A stretch of 64,000 nt of DNA from Parcubacteria group bacterium (GCA_943359555.1 CALRHW010000001.1:1-64000); one strand, 5' to 3'. Shown: positions 15,276-25,457, counted from the first letter of the stretch. Numbers and translations are program-made. The notes: generated by a model from the sequence alone, not told the origin.

Positions 15276-16558
15276 CGTATCTTCCTTTGTAGTTTTCTAT
15301 GAAAACCTATCGCGAAACGATGAGATTCGCTGTTCCCGAGTAAAATGGCACGAGAATGTTTTTGGATGATCTGCTTGTCGCCAAGTATCTCGCGAGCTTT
15401 GTGTTTATCATCTTTTACCACCGAAACAACCTCTATTTTTAGGCTTTTTTTGTTTAAAACTGCATTTGCTACATTGATTTGAGCTTTTGCACCGTCTACG
15501 ACTATAAGGCTCGGCAAGGGCCATTCTGCGTGTGTAAGTCGGCGTGACAAAATTTCTTTCAGCGCGGCAACATCATTTATTCCCGGGTTTATTTTTATTT
15601 TAAACTTTCTATATTGGCTTTGTGCTACCTCTCCGTCTTCTATCACGGTCATCACTCCCACGACATTTGTTCCAGCTAAGTGTGCGACGTCGTATGCTTC
15701 TATGCGGAAACTTTTTGTATTTTCTGTGACGCTAGAAATTTCTCCACCAAAAGAACTCATCTCATTTTTATCTGCCGTGCCATGTTTTAAAAGTGCAATA
15801 TCTTGAATATGATTTAAAGCAAAAATTGTTCTTTTTACTTCCCCCGCTTTTTCAAATTTTTTCTCGTGCGCGAAACCCTTCATTTGTTTTTCAAGGTTTC
15901 GCAAAACTGCACGTTTTTTTCCTTCAAAAAATAAGCGGAGATTTTTTATTGTTTCACCATATTCTTTTTTTGTCACAGCACCTACGCACACTCCAGAACA
16001 AAGTCCTATTTGATAATTAAAACAAGCGCGCGGAAGTTTCCCTTTTTTCATTTGCACTTCGCTTGGCGTGCATTTTTTGTCACTGTAAGGAAAAATCTTG
16101 CGAATAATCCTCATTGCCTCTTTAAGCTGTGTCCCGTGCGGAAACGGCCCAAACATAAACTTTATTAGATCTTTAGGGAAAATTGATGAGAGACTTCTAC
16201 CGCGCACGACTACTATTTTAGGAAAATCTTCTTTCGTAAAAATTACATAATTAAAACTTTTATTATCTTTTTCTTTTGAATTGTAAGGCGGGTTTAATTT
16301 TTTGATTAAATTTGCTTCAAGAATAAGTGCTTCAAGTACAGAGTCCGTCTGTGTAAAATCCACCTTCTCAAACTCTTGCAACATTTTTAAAATAAGCGGA
16401 CTTCTGGTATGTGCAATGTCCGTAGAAAAATAACTCCGCACTCTATCGCGTAGCGAAGTCGCTTTCCCTACATACAAGACACGACCGCGAGGACCTTTAA
16501 AAAAATATACTCCCGGCGTTTCTGGTAATTTTGATAAAAATTTTTGAGGCGTTTTCAT
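15272..16558 (-). CDS. uvrC: UvrABC system protein C, short form
   Basis: A 428-residue nucleotide-excision endonuclease subunit; typical UvrC is about 600. The GIY-YIG nuclease is at residues 13-90 (PGVYFFKG, LYVGKATSLRDRVRSYF). A UVR-type UvrB-contact segment is near 215-250. The RNase-H-like nuclease follows with AYDVAHLAGTNVVGVM, LIVVDGAKAQINVAN and SHRFAIGFHRKLQR. The protein stops there, so the C-terminal tandem helix-hairpin-helix DNA-binding part is missing. Its ATG overlaps the uvrA stop, giving a uvrA-uvrC operon. The truncation is likely natural, since a well-formed inverted repeat follows directly. Confidence 0.93.
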   Translation of the reverse strand: MKTPQKFLSKLPETPGVYFFKGPRGRVLYVGKATSLRDRVRSYFSTDIAHTRSPLILKMLQEFEKVDFTQTDSVLEALILEANLIKKLNPPYNSKEKDNKSFNYVIFTKEDFPKIVVVRGRSLSSIFPKDLIKFMFGPFPHGTQLKEAMRIIRKIFPYSDKKCTPSEVQMKKGKLPRACFNYQIGLCSGVCVGAVTKKEYGETIKNLRLFFEGKKRAVLRNLEKQMKGFAHEKKFEKAGEVKRTIFALNHIQDIALLKHGTADKNEMSSFGGEISSVTENTKSFRIEAYDVAHLAGTNVVGVMTVIEDGEVAQSQYRKFKIKINPGINDVAALKEILSRRLTHAEWPLPSLIVVDGAKAQINVANAVLNKKSLKIEVVSVVKDDKHKAREILGDKQIIQKHSRAILLGNSESHRFAIGFHRKLQRKIR

Positions 16559-19203
16559 TAACCTTTCTTTAGAGCTTTTTTAAGATACACACCTGTGTGT
16601 GATTTTGGATTATTTGCTATTTCTTCTGGAGTACCTTTTGCTACTATTTGACCACCACCAAGTCCACCGTTTGGACCGATATCTATTACAAAATCAGAGC
16701 TTTTCACAATATCAATGTTGTGTTCAATGACCATCACAGTATTGCCTTTATCCACAAGTCTTTGCAAAATCTCTATGAGTTTTTTCACATCTTCATAATG
16801 TAGACCGATGGTTGGCTCGTCTAAAAGATAAATTGTTTTTTGAATATGAGGGCGATAAAGCTCTGAAGAAATTTTTACACGCTGAGCCTCGCCACCAGAA
16901 AGTGTTGTCGCCGACTGCCCGAGAGCTAAATATCCCAGCCCTACTTCAGACATAGTTTTCAACCGATCGTAAATCGCAGGAATATCTTCAAAAAATTCAA
17001 GGGCTTCTTCTACGGTCATTTTTAGGATTTCGTAAATATTTTTCTTTTTGTATTTTATTTCAAGCGTTTCTTTTGTAAAACGTTTTCCAAAACAAATATC
17101 ACACGGCACATAAACTGTCGGCAAAAAATGCATTTCCACTTCTATTACACCATTTCCCTGACATGTTTCGCATCGCCCACCTTTCACATTGAAAGAAAAT
17201 CTATTTGCTTTCCAACCACGCACACGCGCTTCTGCAGTCTCTGCAAAAAGCTCGCGGATAAAAGTAAATGAGCCAGTATAAGTCGCTGGATTTGAACGTG
17301 GAGTGCGACCGATGGCGCTTTGATCAATAAGTATAGAACGACCTAAATATTCTGTGCCAGAAAAAGAGCCGCAATTATAAACATCTGCGGAACGATAACG
17401 TCTATCAAAACGCGCTTGCAGATTTTTATGCACGATTTCATACATAAAAGTCGATTTTCCTGAACCTGAAACTCCTGTCACTGCGACAAGCACACCTAGC
17501 GGTATGTCTATATTTAAATTTTTTATATTAAATATTTTTCCTCCACGGATTTTGAGCTCGCCTTTTGGAGAATCGCGACGTTTATCTGGTGTAGCGATAA
17601 CTTTATCGCCACGCAAATAATCAAGCGTCACAGAACCAGAAATATTTTTTTTCGCAGTGAGTAAATCTTCAAGATATCCAGACACTACAATTTCCCCGCC
17701 GTGCACTCCCGCACCCGGACCAATATCCACAATATAATCAGAAGAATAAATAGTGTCTTCATCGTGCTCCACCACAATAATAGTGTTGCCTAAATCGCGT
17801 AGATGAAGAAGGGTTTTTATGAGGCGGTCATTGTCGCGTGGATGCAAACCGATAGTCGGCTCATCAAGCACATAAAGTGCACCGACTAGACCAGACCCAA
17901 GCTGAGAAGCTAGACGAATACGCTGAGCCTCGCCACCAGAAAGAGTGTGCGCACGGCGACTCAAAGTGAGATATTCAATACCCACATTTATCATAAATTG
18001 TAAACGCGCCTCTATTTCTTTTATCACCACTTTTGAAATATTTTTTTCGCGAGCGGTGAGTTTTACTTTATTGAAAAATTCATTAGCGTCGGCGATTGAA
18101 AGTGAGGTAAAATCCACGATACTTTTTCCGCCGATAAAAACGTGTAGAGATTCTTCACGAAGTCGTGCGCCGTTACACTTTGGACAAGGTTCTGTACCAA
18201 AAAAATGCCGTGTGCCGAGTCCGTTACATTCTGGACAAGCGCCGTAAGGAGAGTTGAAAGAAAAAAGCCGTGGCTCTATTTCTGGATATGAATAACCATC
18301 TTTTGGACAAGCAAATTTTGAAGACATTAAAAATTCTTCGCGGTCGGTATTTTTTGGGTCTTCTTTTAATGGCTCTTTTTTCGCCATATCTCTAAAGACG
18401 ATTTTTACTAGACCGTCGGATTCTTCAAGCGCCTTTTCAAGAGACTCACTAAGGCGTTCAAGTGCGTCTTTTGGATTATCTCTAAAATCCAAAACATTTA
18501 TTTGATCTACCATTACGTCAATGTTGTGTTTTTTGGTTTTTGTGAGAATGATTTGGTCGCGAAGTTTTTTACGAACGCCGTCCACAAGCACCTCAGAATA
18601 TCCTTTGCCGAGTAAATCATATAGAAGCTGATAATATTCGCCCTTTCTTCCACGCACCAGCGGAGAAAAAATCTCTGCATAAACAGGAAGACCAAGCTTT
18701 TTGTCGCCAGTTTCTTTGTTTTCTTTTGCAAGCTCGTTTTGTTTCGTCTCAATTTTTTCTAAAATAAAATTTTTTATCTCTTCATTTGAAAGACGCTTGA
18801 TTTCACTACCACACACGAGACAGTGTGGCTGACCAATACGAGAATATAAAATTCGCAAATAATCATAGATTTCTGTAATTGTTGCAACAGTAGAGCGCGG
18901 ATTGGAAGAGCGGGATTTTTGGTCAATAGAAATTGCAGGTGAAAGTCCGACGATTTCGTCTACGTCTGGCTTTTGCATTTGTCGCAAAAATTGTCGTGCA
19001 TAAGAAGAGAGCGACTCCACATATCGTCGCTGACCCTCGGCAAAAATAGTATCAAAAGCGAGCGACGATTTTCCTGAACCAGACAAGCCAGTAAAAACCG
19101 TCATTGTGTTGCGCGGGATTTCTACCGTAACGTCTTTTAAATTGTGGGTTCGCGCTCCACGCACGATTATCAAATCTTTTTTGTTTTTCTCTTTTGGCTC
19201 CAT
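16558..19203 (-). CDS. uvrA: UvrABC system protein A
   Basis: An 881-residue damage-recognition ATPase of nucleotide excision repair, with two ABC modules. [15 protein letters not shown] is the first Walker A and [14 protein letters not shown] the second. [14 protein letters not shown] and [14 protein letters not shown] are the signatures, each followed by LDEPTIGLH. Zinc pairs occur in CLVCG, CPECN...CPKCN and CETCQ...CDICF. A frame extends upstream to 19233, but the ATG at 19203 gives the family-like start [20 protein letters not shown]. It is slightly shorter than usual (about 940). Co-transcribed with uvrC; uvrB lies 2.5 kb away in the preceding operon. Confidence 0.96.
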   Translation of the reverse strand: MEPKEKNKKDLIIVRGARTHNLKDVTVEIPRNTMTVFTGLSGSGKSSLAFDTIFAEGQRRYVESLSSYARQFLRQMQKPDVDEIVGLSPAISIDQKSRSSNPRSTVATITEIYDYLRILYSRIGQPHCLVCGSEIKRLSNEEIKNFILEKIETKQNELAKENKETGDKKLGLPVYAEIFSPLVRGRKGEYYQLLYDLLGKGYSEVLVDGVRKKLRDQIILTKTKKHNIDVMVDQINVLDFRDNPKDALERLSESLEKALEESDGLVKIVFRDMAKKEPLKEDPKNTDREEFLMSSKFACPKDGYSYPEIEPRLFSFNSPYGACPECNGLGTRHFFGTEPCPKCNGARLREESLHVFIGGKSIVDFTSLSIADANEFFNKVKLTAREKNISKVVIKEIEARLQFMINVGIEYLTLSRRAHTLSGGEAQRIRLASQLGSGLVGALYVLDEPTIGLHPRDNDRLIKTLLHLRDLGNTIIVVEHDEDTIYSSDYIVDIGPGAGVHGGEIVVSGYLEDLLTAKKNISGSVTLDYLRGDKVIATPDKRRDSPKGELKIRGGKIFNIKNLNIDIPLGVLVAVTGVSGSGKSTFMYEIVHKNLQARFDRRYRSADVYNCGSFSGTEYLGRSILIDQSAIGRTPRSNPATYTGSFTFIRELFAETAEARVRGWKANRFSFNVKGGRCETCQGNGVIEVEMHFLPTVYVPCDICFGKRFTKETLEIKYKKKNIYEILKMTVEEALEFFEDIPAIYDRLKTMSEVGLGYLALGQSATTLSGGEAQRVKISSELYRPHIQKTIYLLDEPTIGLHYEDVKKLIEILQRLVDKGNTVMVIEHNIDIVKSSDFVIDIGPNGGLGGGQIVAKGTPEEIANNPKSHTGVYLKKALKKG

Positions 19204-19291
19204 ATATAGGTTTATAGCCCAAGGACAAGCCACTGGGTTACGGGTAAACTATAACAGGTGTGAAGGGTTTTTGAAAGAAAACAAAAAAATA

Positions 19292-19431
19292 AGAAATAAG
19301 AAATGACCCTTTAAAAAACATTCGCAGACCGAAAAGCATGGTTTTGCCTAAGGCAAATTTTCGGTCGAGGACGAAGAAAACCTTTCGCTGGAAAGGTTTT
19401 CTGTTTTTTCAAAGGGTCATTTCTTATTTCT
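19292..19431. repeat. Branched long-arm inverted repeat between two operons
   Basis: Outer arms 19292-19320 and 19402-19431 pair over about 29 bp with one bulged base. The 81-nt interior holds two more hairpins: GACCGAAAA/TTTTCGGTC enclosing TTTGCC-TAA-GGCAAA, and the perfect 11-bp GAAAACCTTTC/GAAAGGTTTTC. The whole could fold as a multi-branched RNA. The stop codon of the tandem-receiver gene lies at its right edge, so it ends the FKBP-tgt-uvrB-kinase-receiver operon. Confidence 0.75.
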
Positions 19432-20209
19432 ATTTCTTAGTCTCCTCTAAAACCGCCGCGATTTCTTTTACAAGATCATCTAGCACAATAGTAGCCTTTA
19501 CGAGAAAGCGTGCAGCACCGAGCTGTTTACCACGATCAAGCTGACTTTGCTGAGAAAAATTGGAAAGAACAATAACTGGCACATTTTTGAGCCGATCAAT
19601 GATCTTCATTTTTTCAAATACATCAAAACCATTTATGCCTGGGAGCAAAATATCAAGAAGCAAAATGTCTGGTGTTTCTTTTTCTAAAAGTTTTAGTACA
19701 TCTTCGCCTGTGGGTGCGTAAAAAAGTTTACAGCCCTGTTTTGAAAGTTTACGAGATATGAGGTCGCTTAAAAATTGATCGTCTTCCACCCACATTATTT
19801 TTTTGCCGACGAGAGGTCCGCCCTCCATACCAGATTTTGTGAGTTTTGAAAGATTGGTTTTTATCTTTAGCATTAAATCGTCCAAACTAAGCTGAGCTTT
19901 TACGATATAATCTTTTACTCCAAGATCTACTGCACGCTTTATTTCTTCTAAATCACCAGAAGGAGAAACCATAATGAGCGGAATCTTTGTGATAGCAGGA
20001 TTATCCATTTTGGTCTCCAAAATTTTGTAACCATCGGCTGTGGTTATTTCCATATCTAAAATAATAAGATCTGGTTTATAAAGAGAAATTTGTTCTATTG
20101 CAACTGCGCCGTTATTTATAACGAGTGTTTGGTGTCCGTCTTTTTTTATCCTTTGATTTAATACATCTCCAAAAAAGATATCTTGCTCTATGATAAGAAT
20201 TTTAGACAT
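19430..20209 (-). CDS. Tandem-receiver response regulator
   Basis: A 259-residue protein with two receiver domains and no output domain. Domain 1 (about residues 1-120) has ILIIEQD and LIILDMEITTADGY with Asp52, plus DYIVKAQ. Domain 2 (about 136-255) has IMWVEDDQF, ILLLDILLPGINGF, VIVLSN and FLVKATI, all key residues present. Domain 1 keeps only one acidic residue with a Gln between, so its metal pocket may be weaker. It follows the histidine kinase by 29 nt and is its likely partner. Output is probably by protein contact. Confidence 0.9.
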   Translation of the reverse strand: MSKILIIEQDIFFGDVLNQRIKKDGHQTLVINNGAVAIEQISLYKPDLIILDMEITTADGYKILETKMDNPAITKIPLIMVSPSGDLEEIKRAVDLGVKDYIVKAQLSLDDLMLKIKTNLSKLTKSGMEGGPLVGKKIMWVEDDQFLSDLISRKLSKQGCKLFYAPTGEDVLKLLEKETPDILLLDILLPGINGFDVFEKMKIIDRLKNVPVIVLSNFSQQSQLDRGKQLGAARFLVKATIVLDDLVKEIAAVLEETKK

Positions 20210-20238
20210 TCTGGTAGTTAAATTATATAACGATTAGA

Positions 20239-21660
20239 TTATCTCTGCAACGGAAGTGTAAAGACAAACTTTGTGTTTTGTCCTTCAACACTTTCAAAAG
20301 TAATAGTTCCTCCATGACGTTGAACAATAGAACGAACAATAAATAACCCAAGCCCAGAGCCCTCAGGATCTCGTTTCATTGCATTTTCTGCTCTAAAAAA
20401 GCGTTTGAAAATGTCACCGTGCTGTTCTTTTGGTATTCCTATTCCATCATCCGCGACAGTTATCAGTGCAAAACTACCTTCTGTCTTTATATCAATTGTG
20501 ATTGATTTTGTAGTATATTTGATAGCATTTTCAATAAGATTTTGTAAGACCGCACGCATTTTTTGTGGATCTACAGAAACTTTTGGCATTCCTGCTTGCT
20601 CATTTACTTGGAGTCTGATTCCTTTTATTTCAATCTGCGTCTTGAACTCTGCAAGAATATTATTTACTAAATCAAGTAAGTTGATTTCAAAAAAAGAAAA
20701 ACCCAAACCACCAGATTCTATACGATCTACACCAAGCATATCTTTTATAAGATTGATGATGCGCTCGTTACTTTCATAAGCTTTCATCACGAGTGCTTTT
20801 TGTTCACTTGAAAGTGTGCCGTCATCTTCTTTCAGTAAAATATCCAGTGTCCACTTTATCGCAGAAAGTGGCGTACGAAGCTGATGTGCAACGGTAGAAA
20901 CGAATTCTGATTTTTCTTTATCTAGCGCTGTAATTTTTTGATTTTCTTCACGAAGCTCAAGATCACGACGGACAAGTGTGCGTGCATAATCATTGTATTC
21001 GTTGTTGAGTAAACGCAAACGCTCAGATTGAAGTTGCGCTTTACGTTTATCTTCTACGAGCAGGCCTTCTCTGCGTTTAATAAAAGAAGAAAGATATCCA
21101 GTGAGAGCTCCTACAATAAAATATACGGCTGTAAAAAGAACCGTGGACATCAAGCGCACAATCAGCTCGGCAAAATCAAAAGGGCTTCCATTGTAACCGT
21201 AGATTTTTTTCAGATATCCAAAATAATCAAGAAAAAGAATACCGTTTACAAAAATAGACGCGATAAAAGCTATCGTAAGTGAACCTAGTACATCAAAAAG
21301 TACGATAGATGAGACTATTGGAATGAAGAAAAAAATCGGCGCCACACTTTTAACTCCACCAGTTAGATGAAGAATAACAAAAAAGAAAACCAGCTCAGAG
21401 AAAATCTGACTCACAGCAAGACGATTGATAGACGTGGAGTCGTTTTGAAGCTCAATCCTTTTGACTCTCCACCAAAACCATAAATTGACTAAAATAAAAG
21501 AAAAAAACAAAAACATCATCGTAGTGACGGGGAAATAATTGTTGCCAATAGGATCAAGACGAGATAAAAGTCCCATTACAAAGATAGCGGGAGCATAAAA
21601 CCAGCGCGCAGTAATGAGCCACTTGTTTGCTTCAAATTTATTATTATGTATCAGTCTCAT
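20239..21660 (-). CDS. Multi-pass membrane sensor histidine kinase
   Basis: About 473 residues. Six membrane helices lie between residues 20 and 195, without a large outside domain, so the signal is probably sensed in the membrane. A coiled-coil linker (200-250) leads to the phosphoacceptor VSTVAHQLRTPLSAIKW (His about 259). The ATPase domain has LIENAIKYT, VADDGIGIPKE and GSGLGLFIVRSIVQRHGG, all canonical. A GTG start exists 6 nt upstream at 21666; ATG 21660 is preferred. It follows uvrB by 24 nt and precedes the tandem receiver, which places a signalling pair inside a DNA-repair/tRNA-modification operon. Confidence 0.92.
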   Translation of the reverse strand: MRLIHNNKFEANKWLITARWFYAPAIFVMGLLSRLDPIGNNYFPVTTMMFLFFSFILVNLWFWWRVKRIELQNDSTSINRLAVSQIFSELVFFFVILHLTGGVKSVAPIFFFIPIVSSIVLFDVLGSLTIAFIASIFVNGILFLDYFGYLKKIYGYNGSPFDFAELIVRLMSTVLFTAVYFIVGALTGYLSSFIKRREGLLVEDKRKAQLQSERLRLLNNEYNDYARTLVRRDLELREENQKITALDKEKSEFVSTVAHQLRTPLSAIKWTLDILLKEDDGTLSSEQKALVMKAYESNERIINLIKDMLGVDRIESGGLGFSFFEINLLDLVNNILAEFKTQIEIKGIRLQVNEQAGMPKVSVDPQKMRAVLQNLIENAIKYTTKSITIDIKTEGSFALITVADDGIGIPKEQHGDIFKRFFRAENAMKRDPEGSGLGLFIVRSIVQRHGGTITFESVEGQNTKFVFTLPLQR

Positions 21661-21684
21661 TGCCACGATAAAAAATTAATTTAA

Positions 21685-23706
21685 TTAGATTATAGCACGC
21701 TTTGTGAGTTCTAAAAGCTCGTCGCGGAGGATTGCGGCTGTTTCAAAATCTAAAACTTTCACAGCGTCATTCATTTGTCGCTCTTTGGCTTTAATGAGTT
21801 TTTTGGGGTCTTTTTCAAATGATTTTTTGTCTAACTCAAGTAGAGTAGCGACGGTTTTTTGATGTTCACTACGAAGCTGTTCGGTAATATCTGCAATTTT
21901 TTTGATAATCGTCTTTGGAGTAATGCCGTGCTTTTTATTGTAAGCGATCTGAATTGCACGCCTACGATTGGTTTCACTGATAGCGTATTCCATTGCTTGC
22001 GTAAAAAAATCTGCATAAAGAACGACTCTGCCGTCTACGTTGCGCGCGGCACGACCTATGATCTGAATCAAAGATGTCTCGCTTCGCAGAAATCCGGCTT
22101 TGTCTGCATCTAAAATTCCTATAAAAGAAACCTCTGGTAAATCTAAACCTTCCCGAAGTAAATTTACCCCAACCAAAACATCAAATTTCCCCCTTCTAAA
22201 CTCGGTTAAAATTTCTATCCGCTCAAGAGTTTTTATGTCGCTGTGAAGATATTGCGCCTTTATTCCCTTTTCTTTTAAATATTCGCTCAAATCTTCCGCC
22301 ATTTTTTTAGTAAGAGTTGTGGCAATCGCACGCTGACCTACTTTTATAACTTTTTCTGCATTAGAAATAAAATCAAAAATCTGACCCTTGTATTTTCCTT
22401 TTTCTATTATTGGATGCACTTCTACTACTGGATCTATAAGTCCTGTGGGACGAATAACTTGCTCCACCACTTTTTTACTATTTTCTTTTTCGTAAACACT
22501 CGGTGTTGCTGATGTAAAAATCATTTGACCGACACGTTCCTCAAATTCATTAAATTGAAGTGGACGATTGTCTTTTGCAGAAGGTAAACGGAAACCGTGC
22601 TCCACGAGTGTTTCTTTTCTTGATCTGTCACCAGCATACATTCCGCGTATCTGCGGAATCGTCACGTGCGATTCATCAATAACAGTCAGAAAATCTGGCG
22701 TGCCATCGGCTTTGTGAGGAAAATATGACAGCAAGGTTTCTGGCGGCTCGCCTTCTGTCTTTCCTGCAAAATGTCTTGAATAATTTTCGATCCCGTTGCA
22801 ATACCCTATTTCGCGGATCATTGCGAGGTCATAAGAAGTGCGACGTTTTAAACGCTCCACTTCTAAAATCTTGCCGTCTTTTTTCAGCTCAGCCAAACGC
22901 AAATCAAGCTCTGCTTTTATCGCATTAAAGGCGCGTTTTATTTGTGGCTCTTCAGTCACGAAATGTTTTGCTGGAAAAAGAAAAAAATTGCCCACTGTTT
23001 CTATGATTGTGCGTGAAATCGCATCTATTTTTTGAATTAAAGAAATCACCCCGCCATCAAAATCAATTTTATAAATGACTTTTTCAGAAACAGGCATTAC
23101 TTCTATAGAATTTCCAATCGCCCGAAACTGCGCTGGTTTTAAATCTGCAGTCGTTCGTTCAAAATGGATTTCAATAAGTTTTCTCATGAAATCTGCGCGA
23201 GAAATTTTTCCGCCGACCACTACTTTCATATTTACTTTTTCATATTCCACAGGACTTCCTAAATTGTAAATACAAGATACCGATGCGACGATGATGACAT
23301 CTTTGCGCGTGAGCAATGCCTGAGTAGAGGCGTGACGAAGCCTGTCTATTTCCTCATTTATCATTGCTTCCTTCTCTATATATGTATCCGTCACTGGCAT
23401 ATATGCTTCTGGCTGATAATAGTCGTAATAAGAAACAAAATAATGCACAGCATTTTCTGGGAAAAATTCTTTGTATTCTTGAGCAAGCTGGGCGGCAAGC
23501 GTTTTATTGTGCGCAATCACGAGTGTGGCTTTACCTGTCTGAGCAATAACATTTGCCATTGTAAATGTTTTTCCAGAACCCGTAACACCTAAAAGTGTTT
23601 GATTTTTTAGGCCGTCTTTTACTCCAGCGATGAGTTCGAAAATAGCTTTTGGCTGATCACCCGCTGGTGCAAATTCGCTTTTCAATTTAAATAGTGGTTT
23701 TTTCAT
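21685..23706 (-). CDS. uvrB: UvrABC system protein B
   Basis: A 673-residue helicase-like core of nucleotide excision repair. GVTGSGKTFTMANVI is Walker A. YYDYYQPEAYMP is the beta-hairpin that locks damaged DNA. VIDESHVTIPQ is motif II. ATTLTKKMAEDLSEYL, LREGLDLPEVS and QIIGRAARNVDG are motifs IV-VI. The last 40 residues carry the UVR motif that contacts UvrC. The frame extends to 23751, but ATG 23706 gives the standard N-terminus (KPLFKLKSEFAPAGDQPKAI). That start overlaps the tgt end by 20 nt, so translation may be coupled. Confidence 0.96.
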   Translation of the reverse strand: MKKPLFKLKSEFAPAGDQPKAIFELIAGVKDGLKNQTLLGVTGSGKTFTMANVIAQTGKATLVIAHNKTLAAQLAQEYKEFFPENAVHYFVSYYDYYQPEAYMPVTDTYIEKEAMINEEIDRLRHASTQALLTRKDVIIVASVSCIYNLGSPVEYEKVNMKVVVGGKISRADFMRKLIEIHFERTTADLKPAQFRAIGNSIEVMPVSEKVIYKIDFDGGVISLIQKIDAISRTIIETVGNFFLFPAKHFVTEEPQIKRAFNAIKAELDLRLAELKKDGKILEVERLKRRTSYDLAMIREIGYCNGIENYSRHFAGKTEGEPPETLLSYFPHKADGTPDFLTVIDESHVTIPQIRGMYAGDRSRKETLVEHGFRLPSAKDNRPLQFNEFEERVGQMIFTSATPSVYEKENSKKVVEQVIRPTGLIDPVVEVHPIIEKGKYKGQIFDFISNAEKVIKVGQRAIATTLTKKMAEDLSEYLKEKGIKAQYLHSDIKTLERIEILTEFRRGKFDVLVGVNLLREGLDLPEVSFIGILDADKAGFLRSETSLIQIIGRAARNVDGRVVLYADFFTQAMEYAISETNRRRAIQIAYNKKHGITPKTIIKKIADITEQLRSEHQKTVATLLELDKKSFEKDPKKLIKAKERQMNDAVKVLDFETAAILRDELLELTKRAII

Positions 23707-24907
23707 TGTATTTATCCAAAAACGCTTTCTTAAACTCTGCAAAACCGCCATCTAAAATCGCAAGTCGCATACTATGCACAAGGTTGATTATAAAATACAA
23801 ATTGTGAATTGACGAGAGAGTCCCGGCGAGCATTTCTTTTGCCCTAAAAAGATGTGACAAATAAGCTTTCGTATAATTTTTGCAAGTGTAGCAAGCACAC
23901 CCTTCGTCAATCGCGGTAAAATCGTCTACAAATTTTGCATTCATCAAATTTAATTTTCCGATTTTTGTATACAAAGTTCCGTTGCGTGCGGCGCGCGTAG
24001 GAGCGACGCAATCAAAAAGATCTACGCCATTTTCTACTCCCGCAAATAAATCTTCAGGCTCGCCTATTCCGAGCAAGTGACGCGGTTTATCTTCTGGCAA
24101 AATTGCATTTACCCACGCAACAGCAGTCGTCATATCTTCTTTTGCAAATGAACCCCCGATTCCATAACCATCAAAATCCATATCACGCAAAACTTCTGCA
24201 CTTTCTTTTCGTAAATTTTCAAAGCGCCCACCTTGCACTATTCCAAAAAGCGCCTGTCGAGACGAATTTTCTTTTGACTTATGATGTGCGAGACTTCTTT
24301 TTGCCCAACGATGTGTGCGGTCTAGAGCCTCACGCTGATAATGTATTGGCTCCATCGGCGACGTACATTCATCAAATGCAAAAATAATATCTGCACCGAG
24401 ATTGTGTTGAATATCTATAGATTTTTCTGGAGTAATGTAATACGAAGTGCCATCTAAATGTGACTTAAAAGTAACACCGTCAGAATCTATCGTCGCAATT
24501 TTAGGATTATCTGGATCATTGGTGGCTTCAGAAAGTAAAAGTTGAGGGTCTGTTTCTTTTGTAATCTTACTTATATCTTTTCCATAAGCGGCGCCGAGCG
24601 AAAATACTTGGAAACCGCCAGAGTCGGTCATCATAGGTCCTTGCCAATTCATAAAAGAATGCAAACCGCCAGCGCGGGCAACTATTTCATCTCCCGGCTG
24701 GAGAAAAAGATGATAAGTATTTGCAAGCACGACTTGCGCCCCAACACCCGTGAGCATTTCTGGAGTCATTGCTTTTACCGTCGCTTTTGTTCCCACAGCA
24801 GCAAACGCAGGCGTTTCAATAGTGCCGTGCGGAGTTTCTAGAAGCCCCGCTCTTCCGAGAGTGCCGTCTAGTTTTTTTTGAATTGTAAAAGTTATTGGGT
24901 TGCTCAA
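23687..24907 (-). CDS. tgt: Queuine/preQ1 tRNA-ribosyltransferase
   Basis: A 406-residue base-exchange enzyme acting on guanine 34 of GUN-anticodon tRNAs. TDSGGFQVFSLG carries the catalytic-site Asp and GVTFKSHLDG follows. IVQGGRFENLR, GIGGSFAKEDM and LLGIGEPEDLFAGVENGVDLFDCVAPTRAARNG are diagnostic. The zinc site is CACYTC plus His in SSIHN. Odd feature: about 35 extra residues (106-140, including KETDPQLLLSEATNDPDN) stand between the first two motifs, where most TGTs have a short link. No other queuosine genes are visible, so the base may be salvaged. Confidence 0.95.
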   Translation of the reverse strand: MSNPITFTIQKKLDGTLGRAGLLETPHGTIETPAFAAVGTKATVKAMTPEMLTGVGAQVVLANTYHLFLQPGDEIVARAGGLHSFMNWQGPMMTDSGGFQVFSLGAAYGKDISKITKETDPQLLLSEATNDPDNPKIATIDSDGVTFKSHLDGTSYYITPEKSIDIQHNLGADIIFAFDECTSPMEPIHYQREALDRTHRWAKRSLAHHKSKENSSRQALFGIVQGGRFENLRKESAEVLRDMDFDGYGIGGSFAKEDMTTAVAWVNAILPEDKPRHLLGIGEPEDLFAGVENGVDLFDCVAPTRAARNGTLYTKIGKLNLMNAKFVDDFTAIDEGCACYTCKNYTKAYLSHLFRAKEMLAGTLSSIHNLYFIINLVHSMRLAILDGGFAEFKKAFLDKYNEKTTI

Positions 24908-24908
24908 C

Positions 24909-25421
24909 TTATTTTACTCCCAAAAGCTCAACATCAAATACAAGTGTCGCGTTTTCAGGAATTATTACTGTGCCGTCTGGAGCTTTTATTCCATCTGGAC
25001 CATAAGCCATATCTGGAGCAATGATGAGCCGTCGTTTTCCACCCACTTTCATTCCTTCAATTCCTTTATCCCAACCTTTTATCACCATTCCTGCTCCAAG
25101 TGTAAATGTAAAAGGTGCTCTTCCCACAGAACTGTCAAACACCGTGCCGTCTTGAAGCATTCCTGTATAATTTGCAGTGATTGATTTTCCATTTACCGCC
25201 ATTTCTCCTTCGCCCGCCAAAGTATCTTGCACAACCAAAGAATTATTTACTCCTGCACCATTTGTGTTTTCGTCTGTCATTATATTTTTATTATTATTTA
25301 ACTTATCGCTAGGACTCTTATTAAATGAAAACATGGACATACTACTTGAAGCAAAAAACCAACTAACAATAACTATCGTAAGCACAACTCCCACCCATTG
25401 ATTTAAAGAAAGTTTCTTCAT
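24909..25421 (-). CDS. Membrane-anchored FKBP-type peptidyl-prolyl isomerase
   Basis: A 170-residue protein with one N-terminal membrane anchor (LSLNQWVGVVLTIVIVSWFF), a Ser/Asn-rich linker and an FKBP domain from about residue 75: GKSITANYTGML, GTVFDSSVGRAPFTF, VIKGWDKGIEGMKVGGKRR, MAYGPDG and TLVFDVELL. It catalyses proline isomerisation in proteins outside the cytoplasm. A frame runs up to 25496, but ATG 25421 gives a normal anchor and clears the divergent promoter region. It is the first gene of the five-gene operon running to 19430; only 1 nt separates it from tgt. Confidence 0.9.
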   Translation of the reverse strand: MKKLSLNQWVGVVLTIVIVSWFFASSSMSMFSFNKSPSDKLNNNKNIMTDENTNGAGVNNSLVVQDTLAGEGEMAVNGKSITANYTGMLQDGTVFDSSVGRAPFTFTLGAGMVIKGWDKGIEGMKVGGKRRLIIAPDMAYGPDGIKAPDGTVIIPENATLVFDVELLGVK

Positions 25422-25457
25422 TGTGATATAATAAATAATAAATAGTAACAATATTAG

